64,000 bases of DNA, taken from Acidobacteriota bacterium. Its GTDB lineage: Bacteria > Acidobacteriota > Terriglobia > Bryobacterales > Bryobacteraceae. Below are positions 25,372-34,651 of the stretch, piece by piece. Under the pieces are notes generated by a model. It was not told the origin of the DNA. It saw only the letters and a program-made list of their open reading frames with translations, and did not search any database. The stretch spans positions 24,443 to 88,442 of the forward strand of contig JACQZR010000120.1 in assembly GCA_016213775.1 (NCBI GenBank), in the 5' to 3' direction. The first letter of the stretch is position 1; every line of letters begins with the position of its first letter. The position numbers and the translations under genes are program-made.

Positions 25372-26892
25372 ATGGCGCGGCCCAGCGGAAAAACGTCCTT
25401 CCTCCGCGGCTTGCGCGTCCGCCTGACGATTGTCAACGCGCTGGTGATGACTGGCCTGCTGGTGGCCCTGGGCCTCTTTTTTCACAACAGCCTGCAACAG
25501 ATCCTCGACCAACAAACACGCGAAGTTCTCGAAGAGGAATGGAGCGCCGTCAAGAGCTACATTACGATCTATCGCAACGCCGTGGACTGGCAGTGGGACC
25601 CCGACGATCCTGATGAAACCGCGGCGGTGCAGCGCTTGCAGGAGATCTACTTCATCGCGGGCGTCAACGGGCGCGCCATGCCCTTAGAGAACAACAAGGG
25701 GTTCGCGGTCTCCGCTACGTATCAAACGCTTGGTTTGCAGAGTCCAGAGGAGATCAAAAGGATCATCGCCAGCAAAGGCCAACTGTGGGAAGTGCGGACG
25801 GACCCGGACGGAGAACCGTTCCAGATTCGCGGCGGCGTGATTATTGACGACGACCGGCCATTCTTTCTGGCCATCGGCCGCTCGCTGGCAACCAACCGGC
25901 AGACCCTGAACGAATTCACCAGAAACTACGTGCGGCTGCTGCCGCTTCTGGTGCTGAGCAGTATCCTGGTTGGCTGGTTTGTGGCCGGACGTGGCATCAG
26001 CCCGGTGCATGAGCTTGCCCAGGCGGCCGAACGTATTTCCGGCACCAACCTCAGCCTGCGCATTCCGCCGCGAGGTTCCGGCGACGAGCTCGACAACCTG
26101 ATCAACACCTTCAACAACATGGTGGAACGGTTGGAACGGAGCTTCCTCATGACGCGCCAGTTCTCCACCGACGTCTCGCATGAGTTGCGAACGCCGCTGA
26201 CGGCAATTCGCGGCCAGATTGAAGTGGCTCTGTTCACCGCCGACACCAAAGAACAATACCGCGAGGCAATGTTGAATGCGCTGGAAGACGTCGAGCGCCT
26301 CTCGCAGACAGTGCGCGCGATGCTGCTGCTCTCGCAGGCGGAATCGGGACAGTTGCTGCTGCAGAAGAGCCGCCTCGATCTCGGAGCTGAGGTGACCGAT
26401 CTGGTGGAGCAGTTCCAGCTCCCGGCTGATGAAGCGCGTCTGGAAATGCGCCACGAAGTGATAGGACCCGCGTGGATCCTTGCCGACCGGGTACAGATCG
26501 GACGCATGATTTCCAACCTCCTGACGAATGCCTTGAAGTACACCCCGGCCGGCGGGAAGGTGATGGTCCGGGTACTCTGCGTGGAGGACCGCGTGGTGTT
26601 CGAAGTGGAGGACACCGGCGTGGGTATCGCGGCCGAGTTCCTGCCACACATCTTCGACCGCTTCTACCGCGTGCCGGGCTCGTCAAAAGAGAAACAGGGG
26701 CTGGGCCTGGGGCTGAGTTTCGTTGCCTGGATAGTGAAGGCCCACGACGGCACTCTCGATGTGGACAGCCGGAAAGGCGAAGGGACGCGGTTCCGGATCA
26801 CGTTCGCGGCGGCGCCCGCGGTGGAAGCCCCGCCTTCCGAAGTCAGCGCTTCGGCTGATAGCGCGACTCGCGCAGCAGTACACCCACGTTAG
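25372..26892 (+). CDS. Membrane sensor histidine kinase (HAMP-HisKA-HATPase)
   Basis: This 506-residue kinase has a first transmembrane helix at about 17-37 and a periplasmic sensor region of about 150 residues with no recognised fold. A second helix lies at about 187-206 (LLPLLVLSSILVGWFVAGR), followed by a HAMP domain (207-260). The HisKA segment STDVSHELRTPLTAIRGQI contains the phosphorylated His270. The HATPase domain shows the N box (MISNLLTNALKYTP), G1 (VEDTGVGIAAE), F box (FDRFYRV) and G2 (GLGLGLSFV). This is the heavy-metal/CusS-like IIIA class. The last 50 bp overlap antisense the 3' end of the next, convergent gene. Confidence 0.95.
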   Translation: MARPSGKTSFLRGLRVRLTIVNALVMTGLLVALGLFFHNSLQQILDQQTREVLEEEWSAVKSYITIYRNAVDWQWDPDDPDETAAVQRLQEIYFIAGVNGRAMPLENNKGFAVSATYQTLGLQSPEEIKRIIASKGQLWEVRTDPDGEPFQIRGGVIIDDDRPFFLAIGRSLATNRQTLNEFTRNYVRLLPLLVLSSILVGWFVAGRGISPVHELAQAAERISGTNLSLRIPPRGSGDELDNLINTFNNMVERLERSFLMTRQFSTDVSHELRTPLTAIRGQIEVALFTADTKEQYREAMLNALEDVERLSQTVRAMLLLSQAESGQLLLQKSRLDLGAEVTDLVEQFQLPADEARLEMRHEVIGPAWILADRVQIGRMISNLLTNALKYTPAGGKVMVRVLCVEDRVVFEVEDTGVGIAAEFLPHIFDRFYRVPGSSKEKQGLGLGLSFVAWIVKAHDGTLDVDSRKGEGTRFRITFAAAPAVEAPPSEVSASADSATRAAVHPR

Positions 26893-28216
26893 AGCTCGCC
26901 GGGAAGTGCAGGCTCAGAATCCCGCCGGCGTCGGTCTTCACTTCGCGCATTTCCTCGTCATCAACTTCGATTTCGTATCGCGCATCGGGCTTCAAACCGA
27001 GTATGAAATAGCGCGTGTTGCCGTCCAGGTTGAGCGACCATTTCATTTCCTCCTCACCCACCATCACAACGTGGTCCCCAATCTGGAGCGGCTCCTGAAT
27101 GCCGCGCGGCTTGAGGCCAGTCCGCTTGCCGTCCATGAACAGTTCCATCTCGCCGTGATAGTAACTGAGCCACACCGCGTCCTCTTCCCACGACGACCGC
27201 AGCACGAGAATCCCTGCCTTGGTGTCGTGATAGAAGACAGGCAAGTGGTGGTAACTCAGCCCCGGCTGGTACGGATTGGCCCAGAGGAATTCGTATGGCG
27301 CAGCGAAGGCGGAGCGCATGATGTACCGGTCCTGTATGAGCCAACCCTGCAGAAACTGATGCTCCAGCGTGTTGCCGTCAAAGGCAACGATGCTCAGATC
27401 GGTTGCACGGGAGAGCGCCGCCTCCGTGACGCTGGGGTCGCCCAACCCCTTATACTGCGGGACATGATAGATGGCGTCCTCGGCTGGAAAAGATGCCGGA
27501 TAGTAAGTGATCGCGCGGTAAATGGGAAAGTCGCGGAAGAAGGTGAGGGCGTTGTCGCGCATATCGAACGCGTAGCAGTCTTTGTACACGTGCATCAGTT
27601 CGAGCAGCGGATAGCCGTCTTCGCGCGCGAGGGCATTGCGATCCTTGCGGATGGCAGGAACCAGCTTGGCGAGCCACCAGTTGCGAAACACTTCACGCAG
27701 GGTGCGTTCGGGTAGATCGGGGACGTGGTCGGCGAGAGCTGCGGCGGCAAGGACGCGATTGCGGACGGCGCTGACAGTCTCGAGTTTGGCTTCCCGCTCC
27801 ATCGCTTTCACTATCTTTGCGGCGAGAATCTTCGATTGGCTTTCGGTGAGCAGCGGATTGCACCAGTCAAAAACGAGCGCGAGTTGGCGCAGATCGGCGC
27901 CCGCCCCGAGCGCCCACTGCACGGCGATCTTCCCGATGGCGGCGTCCTCGCTGGCGAGGTAAAAGAGTGCGTATGCGAAGCCGGGCTCGGACATGTCCGA
28001 CTTGCCCCTTACGAGAACCTGGAGGTTCTCCCAACGCATGGTTTTGCGCTCGCGCTCGCGGCGGATGAGCCGCAGCCGCCGGGAGTTCATCAGCAGCCGG
28101 GGATGCTCAGCATAGATCTTATACTCCTCAGGTTGGGAGTTGGCGGAATCTGTTGAGGAGGGGGACTGGGCCAGAGCAGCAAAGCTCATGACCAATGAGA
28201 GCGCGACGACCAGCAT
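26843..28216 (-). CDS. Secreted protein with heparinase II/III- or alginate-lyase-like toroid fold
   Basis: This 457-residue protein has a signal peptide (MLVVALSLVMSFAALAQ). The entry segment YAEHPRLLMNSRRLRLIRRER resembles, in part, the 'HPRLL' start of heparinase II/III and alginate-lyase proteins. Tandem helices with Trp and aromatic patches follow (WENLQVLV, WALGAGADLRQLALVFDWC, FRNWWLAKLVPAI). The C-terminal third is beta-rich (YHHLPVFYHD, GILVLRSSWEED, WLSYYHGEMELFMDG), which fits an alpha/alpha-toroid plus beta-sandwich. I infer a polysaccharide-active enzyme, but no catalytic triad can be assigned. Its 3' end overlaps the kinase gene by 50 bp. The FAD oxidoreductase upstream on the same strand is separated by 47 bp. 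Confidence 0.65.
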   Translation of the reverse strand: MLVVALSLVMSFAALAQSPSSTDSANSQPEEYKIYAEHPRLLMNSRRLRLIRRERERKTMRWENLQVLVRGKSDMSEPGFAYALFYLASEDAAIGKIAVQWALGAGADLRQLALVFDWCNPLLTESQSKILAAKIVKAMEREAKLETVSAVRNRVLAAAALADHVPDLPERTLREVFRNWWLAKLVPAIRKDRNALAREDGYPLLELMHVYKDCYAFDMRDNALTFFRDFPIYRAITYYPASFPAEDAIYHVPQYKGLGDPSVTEAALSRATDLSIVAFDGNTLEHQFLQGWLIQDRYIMRSAFAAPYEFLWANPYQPGLSYHHLPVFYHDTKAGILVLRSSWEEDAVWLSYYHGEMELFMDGKRTGLKPRGIQEPLQIGDHVVMVGEEEMKWSLNLDGNTRYFILGLKPDARYEIEVDDEEMREVKTDAGGILSLHFPASSNVGVLLRESRYQPKR

Positions 28217-28263
28217 TCATCTTCGATTGTGTCACAGCGCGATCATGAACATCGAAACGGAAG

Positions 28264-29913
28264 CTATTTGGGTAGCGGTCTTGGCCAGTCGATCTGGACG
28301 CCTTGCGCGCCGAGTAGCTTTTGGAAATCGGCGAGCGACCGTGGTTGGTTGCGAATCTGGCGTGGCGTCTTGCCGGTGCGGATGGCTTGCGCGCACAGCA
28401 GCGCCGCGGATTCACCGATGTTCCATTCCACCGGATGCAGCCGGTAGCAGCCGTTGGTGATGTGCGTGACACCGAGGTTTTTCGCCGCCGGCACGAGGTT
28501 CTCCATGCGCGTGGGAATGAGCGCGCCCAGCGGAATCTGGAAGGGCACGGAAGCAACGTCGAAGTAGTTGTTGCCGCCGGTTGTGGGATGAAGGTCGAGC
28601 CCGTAGCTGCCTGTACCGCAGGAATCCGCGAAAGGTTCCGCCTCGCCATTGGGCCGAAGCGATGCACGCACGTGTTGTTCGCAAATGGTGAACTCGGCTT
28701 GAATGCGGCGGGCCTCGCGAATGTAGGGATACATGGCAAGGCCATCTTCAGTGCCTGCCACGTGGGCGCGAAGCCGAAGGCCTTTCCAGCCTATGCCGCC
28801 ATCGGGGCGCGGCGCTTCGGTCTGCATCCAATACAACAAAGAAAGGCTCAATTGTTTTGCGCGGTTGACCTGGCGCGTGAACTCCTGCTGGGGCACGTCG
28901 ATCAGGCGGCCGAGCCAGTAATCATTCTGCGGCCAATTCACCACCGTAATGTCGCTTGGATATGTCCCGCTGTTGAAGTTCGTGCGATCGGCCACGCGGC
29001 GGTACAACCACAGGTTCAGCAATCCCGGCTCGCGCTGCTTCAAAGTGGGATCGAAACCCAGATCGCGCGGGGCGAGCGTTCGCGGATGGCTCATTTTCCA
29101 ACTCAGCAGCTTACCGCTCCAGGCCGGCCGGAGTTGCGGAACGTAATCGCGCCAGAAGGGGTATTCGGTGGGTTTGTCGATGGTGTGATCCTCTCCAGGC
29201 AGGTAATCCACCGCGAAGCACATCGTGAAGGACTGCTGGTTCAGGGGCTCCGGGCGCGAGGGCGCCGAGGGCTCCTGAGTTTGCGATCGCCCTTCAGCCC
29301 CAACAATGTACTCGGTTTTCGTGAGCGGCAGAAGATCGCCGAGTTCGGTGGCGTCGAGGAAGTAAGGCGCCTCGATAGTCCGTTTTGTCCCGCTATCCAC
29401 GCTCCGCACCACCACGGCCCGGACGTGATCGCGATCCACGCCGGCCGAAGCCGGTTTGTGACGAGTGAGCAGCGTCAGGTGGCCAGTAGAAAGATATGGC
29501 GCGAGCATTGCCTCGAGCACATGAAGCGCGACGGTTGGTTCCACAGCGAACCCGGAAACAACACCCGCACCAGGGTTGAACGGGTTGCGCGTCCGAGCCG
29601 CTTCGGTGAGCGGATAGTAGCGGCGATAGTAGTCGCGAATGGCGTTGCGATAGTCGCGATAGGATCGCGTCGACCCGTGGTGCTCAATCCAGCGATGCTC
29701 GTCGAACGCGGGAACAAGCTGCGAGGTAATCTGCCCGCCGAACCAGTGAGTCTCCTCTGTCATCACGACCGTGAGCCCGTTTCGAAGAGCAGCGAGTGCG
29801 GCTGCACAACCGCCGACACCTCCGCCGAGTATCGCCAAATCCGCGCGAAGACTGCGCGCCGCAAACGCCGGAGCCGCCAGCAGAGACAGAAGACTACGCC
29901 GATTCAGGACCAT
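28264..29913 (-). CDS. Secreted FAD-dependent oxidoreductase
   Basis: This 549-residue protein begins with an RR-containing export signal (LNRRSLLSLLAAPAFAARS). It goes directly into a Rossmann dinucleotide motif, DLAILGGGVGGCAAALAAL (about 24-42), closed by TVVMTEE. Conserved later segments include FGGQITSQLVPAFDEH, PYFLDATELGDLLPLT, FTMCFAVDYLPG and a C-terminal ITNGCYRLHPVEWNIGESAA flavin-contact region. This is the 'FAD dependent oxidoreductase' family (Pfam FAD_oxidored type), common in Acidobacteriota, Planctomycetes and Verrucomicrobia and usually predicted to oxidise sugars or xenobiotics; the substrate is unknown. I chose the ATG at 29913, which starts the signal sequence, over the longer frame to 30081, which would overlap the divergent gene. 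Confidence 0.85.
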   Translation of the reverse strand: MVLNRRSLLSLLAAPAFAARSLRADLAILGGGVGGCAAALAALRNGLTVVMTEETHWFGGQITSQLVPAFDEHRWIEHHGSTRSYRDYRNAIRDYYRRYYPLTEAARTRNPFNPGAGVVSGFAVEPTVALHVLEAMLAPYLSTGHLTLLTRHKPASAGVDRDHVRAVVVRSVDSGTKRTIEAPYFLDATELGDLLPLTKTEYIVGAEGRSQTQEPSAPSRPEPLNQQSFTMCFAVDYLPGEDHTIDKPTEYPFWRDYVPQLRPAWSGKLLSWKMSHPRTLAPRDLGFDPTLKQREPGLLNLWLYRRVADRTNFNSGTYPSDITVVNWPQNDYWLGRLIDVPQQEFTRQVNRAKQLSLSLLYWMQTEAPRPDGGIGWKGLRLRAHVAGTEDGLAMYPYIREARRIQAEFTICEQHVRASLRPNGEAEPFADSCGTGSYGLDLHPTTGGNNYFDVASVPFQIPLGALIPTRMENLVPAAKNLGVTHITNGCYRLHPVEWNIGESAALLCAQAIRTGKTPRQIRNQPRSLADFQKLLGAQGVQIDWPRPLPK

Positions 29914-29989
29914 ATGTTTCTCAAATGCTATGTTACGCACGATTCCGCCGCATTGCGCTAAACTGATGTCTTCCAGCCGTTTCTGATCC

Positions 29990-31861
29990 ATGATCGCATC
30001 CCCCAATTTCAGTAGAGCCGCCGAATTTCGTGACCTGCTCCCGAACCGTGTTTTTGTCGCGGATGGAGCAATGGGCACCATGCTCTACGGCAAAGGCGTC
30101 TTCATCAACCGTTGTTACGACGAGTTGAATGTATCGCAGCCGGGTCTGGTGAAGGAGATTCATCAGGACTATGTGAAGGCCGGGGCGCAGATTCTGGAAA
30201 CCAACACGTTCGGTGCAACGCGCATCCGTCTAAGCGCTTTCGGGCTTGGAGAGAAATGCCAGGCTATCAATACTGCCGGCGTCCGCGTTGCGCGGGAAGC
30301 CGCGGGGGAGCGTGCCTACGTCGCGGGCGCCATCGGACCGCTGGGCGTCCATCTGGAGCCGCTCGGGCCGACGTCGTTCGCGGAAGCGCGCGAGGCATTC
30401 GCGGAGCAGACGCGGTATCTGGTGGAAGCCGGCATCGACCTGTTGGTGCTGGAAACTTTCGGGGAGTTGAATGAACTGCGGCAGGCGCTGGAAGCCGCGC
30501 GCGAGGTGGCCGGCCCGCAGATGGTGATTGTGGCGCAGGTCACTATTGATGACTACGGCAATATGCTCGATGGTAAGGACGTCGCCACCTACGGTCCGAT
30601 GCTCGACGCATTGCCCGCGGACGTAATCGGCATCAACTGTTCGGTTGGCCCGAAGGCCACGTTTGAAACGATCGAAAAGCTGATGCAGTACACCGCCAAG
30701 CCGATGAGCGCGATGCCGAACGCGGGTCATCCGGCGCGTGTGGAAGGCCGCCAGATTTACTTGTGCTCGCCGGAGTACATGGCCCAGTATGCACGGCGTC
30801 TGCTATGGGCCGGCGTGAAGATTGTCGGCGGCTGCTGCGGTACGACTCCGGACCACATCAAGGAAGTAGTTTCCGAGGCACGCTCCCTGCAGCCCGGCCA
30901 GAAGAGACTCACGGTAACGGTGGAGCAGGCAGAAGTGAAGGCGAAGGCCCTGCCGATCGTGCCGGTAGCGCAGAAATCGAAACTCGGCGCGAAACTGTCC
31001 GCGGGTAAGTTTGTTGCGTTTGTAGAGATTTTGCCGCCGCGTGGCGTGGACGCGTCCAAGGAAATCGCCGGCGCTAAGCTGTGCAAGGATCACGGCATCG
31101 ACTGTATCAATGTGCCTGATGGCCCCCGTGCCAGCGCGCGCATGAGCGCACAAGTCTGCTGCCAGTTGATGCAGCGCGATGCGGGCATTGAGACGGTGCT
31201 CCACTTCTGCTGCCGCGACCGCAATATTCTCGGCATTCAAAGCGAGTTGCTGGGCGCGCATTCGGCGGAGGTCCGCAATCTCATCTGCATCACTGGAGAT
31301 CCGCCACGCATGGGTTCGTATCCGCACGCGACTGCTGTGTTCGATGTGGACGCCATCGGGCTGGCGAATATCGTGACGAATCTGAACCACGGGCTCGATA
31401 TCGGCGGCAACCCCATTGGCTCGCAGACCGCGATGCTGTTGGGGGTAGGCGCGAATCCAGGCGCGTTCAACATGGAAGAGGAACTGCGGCGGTTCGATTG
31501 GAAAGTACAGGCCGGCGCGGAGTACGTCGTAACACAACCGGTGTTTGATCTGGAGTTGTTGGAAGCGTGGATCAAGGCCACGGGAAAACACAAGCTGCCG
31601 TTGATCGCCGGCATATGGCCGCTGACTTCATTCCGCAACGCCGAGTTCATGGTGAACGAGTTGCGCGTACCGGTGCCGGAAGAGTACATGGATCGGATGC
31701 GACGCGCGGACAACGCCGAGAAGGCCCGTGCGGAAGGAATCGCCATCGCGCGCGACATGGTGGAGCGCGTCAAACCGATGGTGCAAGGCGTTCAGCTCAG
31801 CGCCCCATTCGGACGGTATGAAATGGCAATCCAGGTTGCGGAGGCAATCGGACCCAGGTAG
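29990..31861 (+). CDS. Bifunctional homocysteine S-methyltransferase / methylenetetrahydrofolate reductase
   Basis: This 623-residue fusion has two parts. Residues about 15-300 are a homocysteine S-methyltransferase (MetH N-terminal type). VADGAMGTMLYGKG opens the barrel, and the zinc-binding cysteines lie in GINCSVGP (about 217) and GGCCGTTPDHI (about 282-283). Residues about 330-620 are a 5,10-methylenetetrahydrofolate reductase (FVEILPPRGVDASKEI, TVLHFCCRDRN, NLICITGDPP, GANPG, YVVTQPVFDLELL), which uses FAD and NAD(P)H to form 5-methyl-THF. The fused form (YitJ-like) would couple one-carbon reduction to methionine synthesis in the cytoplasm. The start at 29990 has no strong ribosome-binding site; it is divergent from the FAD oxidoreductase with 76 bp between. 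Confidence 0.93.
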   Translation: MIASPNFSRAAEFRDLLPNRVFVADGAMGTMLYGKGVFINRCYDELNVSQPGLVKEIHQDYVKAGAQILETNTFGATRIRLSAFGLGEKCQAINTAGVRVAREAAGERAYVAGAIGPLGVHLEPLGPTSFAEAREAFAEQTRYLVEAGIDLLVLETFGELNELRQALEAAREVAGPQMVIVAQVTIDDYGNMLDGKDVATYGPMLDALPADVIGINCSVGPKATFETIEKLMQYTAKPMSAMPNAGHPARVEGRQIYLCSPEYMAQYARRLLWAGVKIVGGCCGTTPDHIKEVVSEARSLQPGQKRLTVTVEQAEVKAKALPIVPVAQKSKLGAKLSAGKFVAFVEILPPRGVDASKEIAGAKLCKDHGIDCINVPDGPRASARMSAQVCCQLMQRDAGIETVLHFCCRDRNILGIQSELLGAHSAEVRNLICITGDPPRMGSYPHATAVFDVDAIGLANIVTNLNHGLDIGGNPIGSQTAMLLGVGANPGAFNMEEELRRFDWKVQAGAEYVVTQPVFDLELLEAWIKATGKHKLPLIAGIWPLTSFRNAEFMVNELRVPVPEEYMDRMRRADNAEKARAEGIAIARDMVERVKPMVQGVQLSAPFGRYEMAIQVAEAIGPR

Positions 31862-31891
31862 ACTCACAATCACGCGAACGGACATCAACTC

Positions 31892-32530
31892 GTGGCAACA
31901 GACCTTATAGAAATCGACTCCGAAAAGCCAGACGCCAGCGCCATCGACCGGGCCGCCGCGTCCATTCGCGCTGGCAAGGTAATTGCCGTGCCCACAGAGT
32001 CGCTGTATTCGCTGGTGGCCGATCCGTTCAATCTACACGCCGTCGGGCTCGTGTTCGATGCAAAGGGCCGCGAGTCGTCGCGGTCGCTACCGTTGATCAT
32101 CAGCGATCTGATGATGGCGGAGGATCTGGCCAAGGAAATCACCGCGCGATTTCTTGTGCTGGCCCGGCGATTCTGGCCCGGCCCGCTGACGTTGATCGTC
32201 CCCGCGGCGGCGAAGGTGCCGCTGAAGGTGACGGGCAACACGGGACGGCTGGCAATGCGCCAGTCGCGGTCGGGGGTTGTGAATGCACTACTGGAGAAGA
32301 TGGAACAACCGCTCATCGCGACGAGTGCGAATATCTCCGGCCAGCCGACGTGCCGCAGCGGCATTGAGACGTTCGCCACCATGGATGGCCGGGTTTCGCT
32401 GGTGCTGGATGGCGGAGCTTGCGTCGGGCCTGGCAATACCACCGTTGACATTACGGAACCGTACTGGCGGCTGATCCGCGAAGGTGCGATTTCAGAGAAA
32501 GAAATCGCCGAGTGCCTGAAGGGGACTTAG
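31892..32530 (+). CDS. YrdC/Sua5-family threonylcarbamoyl-AMP synthase
   Basis: This 212-residue protein belongs to the YrdC/Sua5/YciO family, which makes threonylcarbamoyl-AMP for the t6A modification at position 37 of ANN-decoding tRNAs. Visible family signatures are the start of the fold, [22 protein letters not shown], the basic segment [24 protein letters not shown], and the C-terminal [11 protein letters not shown] and [14 protein letters not shown]. The start is the GTG at 31892. The gene lies 30 bp after the methyltransferase/MTHFR gene and its 3' end overlaps the convergent SDR gene by 4 bp. The YciO subgroup cannot be excluded from sequence alone. Confidence 0.9.
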   Translation: MATDLIEIDSEKPDASAIDRAAASIRAGKVIAVPTESLYSLVADPFNLHAVGLVFDAKGRESSRSLPLIISDLMMAEDLAKEITARFLVLARRFWPGPLTLIVPAAAKVPLKVTGNTGRLAMRQSRSGVVNALLEKMEQPLIATSANISGQPTCRSGIETFATMDGRVSLVLDGGACVGPGNTTVDITEPYWRLIREGAISEKEIAECLKGT

Positions 32531-33288
32531 CGCGCTGTTGCGCCGCCGTCCACCACCATCGTCTGACCGGTCACGTAGGATGATTCGTCGGAGGCGAGAT
32601 ACAGCGCCATGCCGCCGATTTCCTCGGGTTGTCCCAAATACGGCAACGGCTGCGTGGCTTTCAACCGCGCCATGTGCTCATCGTTCTTCCAGAAATATTC
32701 ACTGAAGTCAGTTTGGATGAGGCCGGGGCAGATCGCGTTCACACGGATTCCGTGCTTGCCGAACTCCATCGCCCAGATGCGCGTGGCCATGATGAGGCCG
32801 GCTTTCGTGAAGCTGTAGCAAAGGCCGCCCGGTTGCGGACGCAGGCCGGCAATCGACGCGATGTTGATGATCGACCCGCCTTTACCGCGCTCAATCATCT
32901 TTGGCACAAGCAAGCGGATGAGCCGGTGCACGGCAAGCACGTTGATCTCCATGGTCTTGAGCAAGGCCTCGTCGGACACGTCGAGCGCGGGGCCCTGGCC
33001 GATGTTGGTGGCGCTGTTGTTCACCAGAATATCCACCGGGCCGAAGAGCTTCCCAGTCTCGGCGACGAGGTTCTGCAACTGATCGGCCTTGCCGACGTGG
33101 CACACCACCGGAGCGACTTTGCCGTCGAGCCCGGCACAATCCTGTACGGCGGCTTCCAGCGCGTCCAGCTTGCGGCTCGCAATGACCACGTTGGCCCCCG
33201 CGCCGGCCAGTCGCTTGGTGATTGCTTTCCCGATTCCGCGTCCGCCACCGGTAACGATGGCCGTTTTCCCATCCAGACGAAAGGACAT
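32527..33288 (-). CDS. SDR-family oxidoreductase
   Basis: This 253-residue classical short-chain dehydrogenase/reductase has the NAD(P)-binding TGGGRGIG (13-20). NNSA marks strand 4, Ser145 lies in INIASIAG, and the catalytic pair Tyr158 and Lys162 lie in YSFTK. The C-terminal DGGATAR tail is typical. Arg39-Lys40 after the second strand (VIASRK) suggests a preference for NADPH. The substrate is unknown; it could be gluconate-5-dehydrogenase-like. I use the ATG at 33288; a GTG two codons upstream (33294) is possible. Same strand as argD, which it follows by about 55 bp. Confidence 0.9.
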   Translation of the reverse strand: MSFRLDGKTAIVTGGGRGIGKAITKRLAGAGANVVIASRKLDALEAAVQDCAGLDGKVAPVVCHVGKADQLQNLVAETGKLFGPVDILVNNSATNIGQGPALDVSDEALLKTMEINVLAVHRLIRLLVPKMIERGKGGSIINIASIAGLRPQPGGLCYSFTKAGLIMATRIWAMEFGKHGIRVNAICPGLIQTDFSEYFWKNDEHMARLKATQPLPYLGQPEEIGGMALYLASDESSYVTGQTMVVDGGATAR

Positions 33289-33343
33289 AGTCACTCATCG
33301 TACACCGCAGCGGGTGTGGGATCTCAAGTTGTATGGCCGGAGT

Positions 33344-34618
33344 TTACAGGCCCGCGGGCTTGGTGTAGTTGCGCGCCGCTCTCTTGAAGACGTTGCGCAG
33401 ACCGCGGATGGCGCGGTCCACTTCGCGCTCGTTGATGATGTAGGGCGGAAGCATCCGGACCACGGTGTCGTGCGTCACGTTGATGAGCAGGCCATCGGCG
33501 AGCGCGTCTGTGACAAAGTGCTTGCACGGGAAATCGATGTCCACACCAATCATGAGGCCATGTCCACGGACCTCTTTAATGAATGGGAACTTGTGGGTCA
33601 TGGCCGCAAGTTCGGTTCGGAAGTATGCGCCTGCCTGGCGGATGTTCGGCATCAGTTCCTCTAACATCAGGCAGCATTCATGGGCGACGCGCGTTGCCAG
33701 AGCACCGCCGCCGAAAGTCGATCCGTGCATGCCGGCGCCAAGGGACGCGGCCGCACGCTCGTTGGTCATGATGACTCCGATGGGGAGACCTGCTCCAAGC
33801 GGCTTGGCGGCCACCATCACGTCGGGCATCACCGCAGGTTCGCTCAGTTGATAAGAGAAGTACGTGCCGGGACGTCCCACGCCGCACTGAATTTCATCGA
33901 ACAAGAGCATCGCGTTGTGGCGGTCGGCAAGCTCACGCGCCACGCGGGTCATCTTTTCGCCGATGGGATAGATGCCGCCCTCACCCTGAATCAATTCGAG
34001 CACGATGCCGGCTGTACGATCAGTGACGCTCTCGACAAGCGCGTCGATGTCATGCCGCGGGATGAACCTCACATTCGGCAGAAGCGGTTCGAAATCGTTT
34101 CGATACTTCGCCTGTCCCGTGATGGCGAGTGCGCCAATGCTGCGCCCGTGGAAGGAGTTCTCCAGTGCGATGATCTCATTCTTCTCGGGTGAAACCTTAT
34201 TGCCATGAGCCTTGGCAATCTTGAGCGCGCCCTCAATCGCCTCTGTGCCGGAGTTGCAGAAGAACGTGCGTGGCAGCCCGCTCATCGCGCTGAGTTTCTG
34301 CGCCAGTTTCCCCTGGTATTCGTGATAGTAAAGGTTGGAGCAGTGGATCAGCTTTCCCGCTTGCTCGCGAATGACACGAACGATGCGCGGATGCGAATGG
34401 CCAAGCGCGTTCACCCCGATGCCACTGAGCAGGTCAAGGTAGCGCTTTCCTTCGACATCCCATAGATAGCAGCCCTTGCCGCGCTGCAACACCACTGGAT
34501 AGCGGGCGTAGGTCTGGAGAATATGCTGTTTCTCCAGATCCATCACTCTCTGAGCAACAGGAGTCTCAATCGCGGCTGCATCGATGGGCGGGGCGATTGG
34601 TTCGGTGAGAGTTTCCAT
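33344..34618 (-). CDS. argD: Class III aminotransferase, acetylornithine aminotransferase-like
   Basis: This 424-residue PLP enzyme of fold type I, class III has the cofactor-binding segment CNSGTEAIEGALK (121-133) and FHGRSIGAL. FDEIQCGVGRPG (240-251) carries the Asp that pairs with the pyridine nitrogen, and Lys272 in VAAKPLGAGLPIG forms the Schiff base. Sequence around HSHP.I and GHGLMIGVDI fits acetylornithine/ornithine aminotransferases, so a role in arginine synthesis is likely, though no other arg gene is present. It is longer at the N-terminus than typical ArgD by some 20 residues. I chose the ATG at 34618; the open frame upstream to 34792 enters the divergent gene. Confidence 0.85.
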   Translation of the reverse strand: METLTEPIAPPIDAAAIETPVAQRVMDLEKQHILQTYARYPVVLQRGKGCYLWDVEGKRYLDLLSGIGVNALGHSHPRIVRVIREQAGKLIHCSNLYYHEYQGKLAQKLSAMSGLPRTFFCNSGTEAIEGALKIAKAHGNKVSPEKNEIIALENSFHGRSIGALAITGQAKYRNDFEPLLPNVRFIPRHDIDALVESVTDRTAGIVLELIQGEGGIYPIGEKMTRVARELADRHNAMLLFDEIQCGVGRPGTYFSYQLSEPAVMPDVMVAAKPLGAGLPIGVIMTNERAAASLGAGMHGSTFGGGALATRVAHECCLMLEELMPNIRQAGAYFRTELAAMTHKFPFIKEVRGHGLMIGVDIDFPCKHFVTDALADGLLINVTHDTVVRMLPPYIINEREVDRAIRGLRNVFKRAARNYTKPAGL

Positions 34619-34651
34619 AAGCTTCCAGTGTAACAAGCAGCTTGCGATAGA

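Noticed and set aside
28321..29961. 546-codon plus-strand frame opposite the FAD oxidoreductase
   Set aside because: High GC at third positions opens long antisense frames; the opposite strand has a full dinucleotide motif and conserved segments, this one has none.
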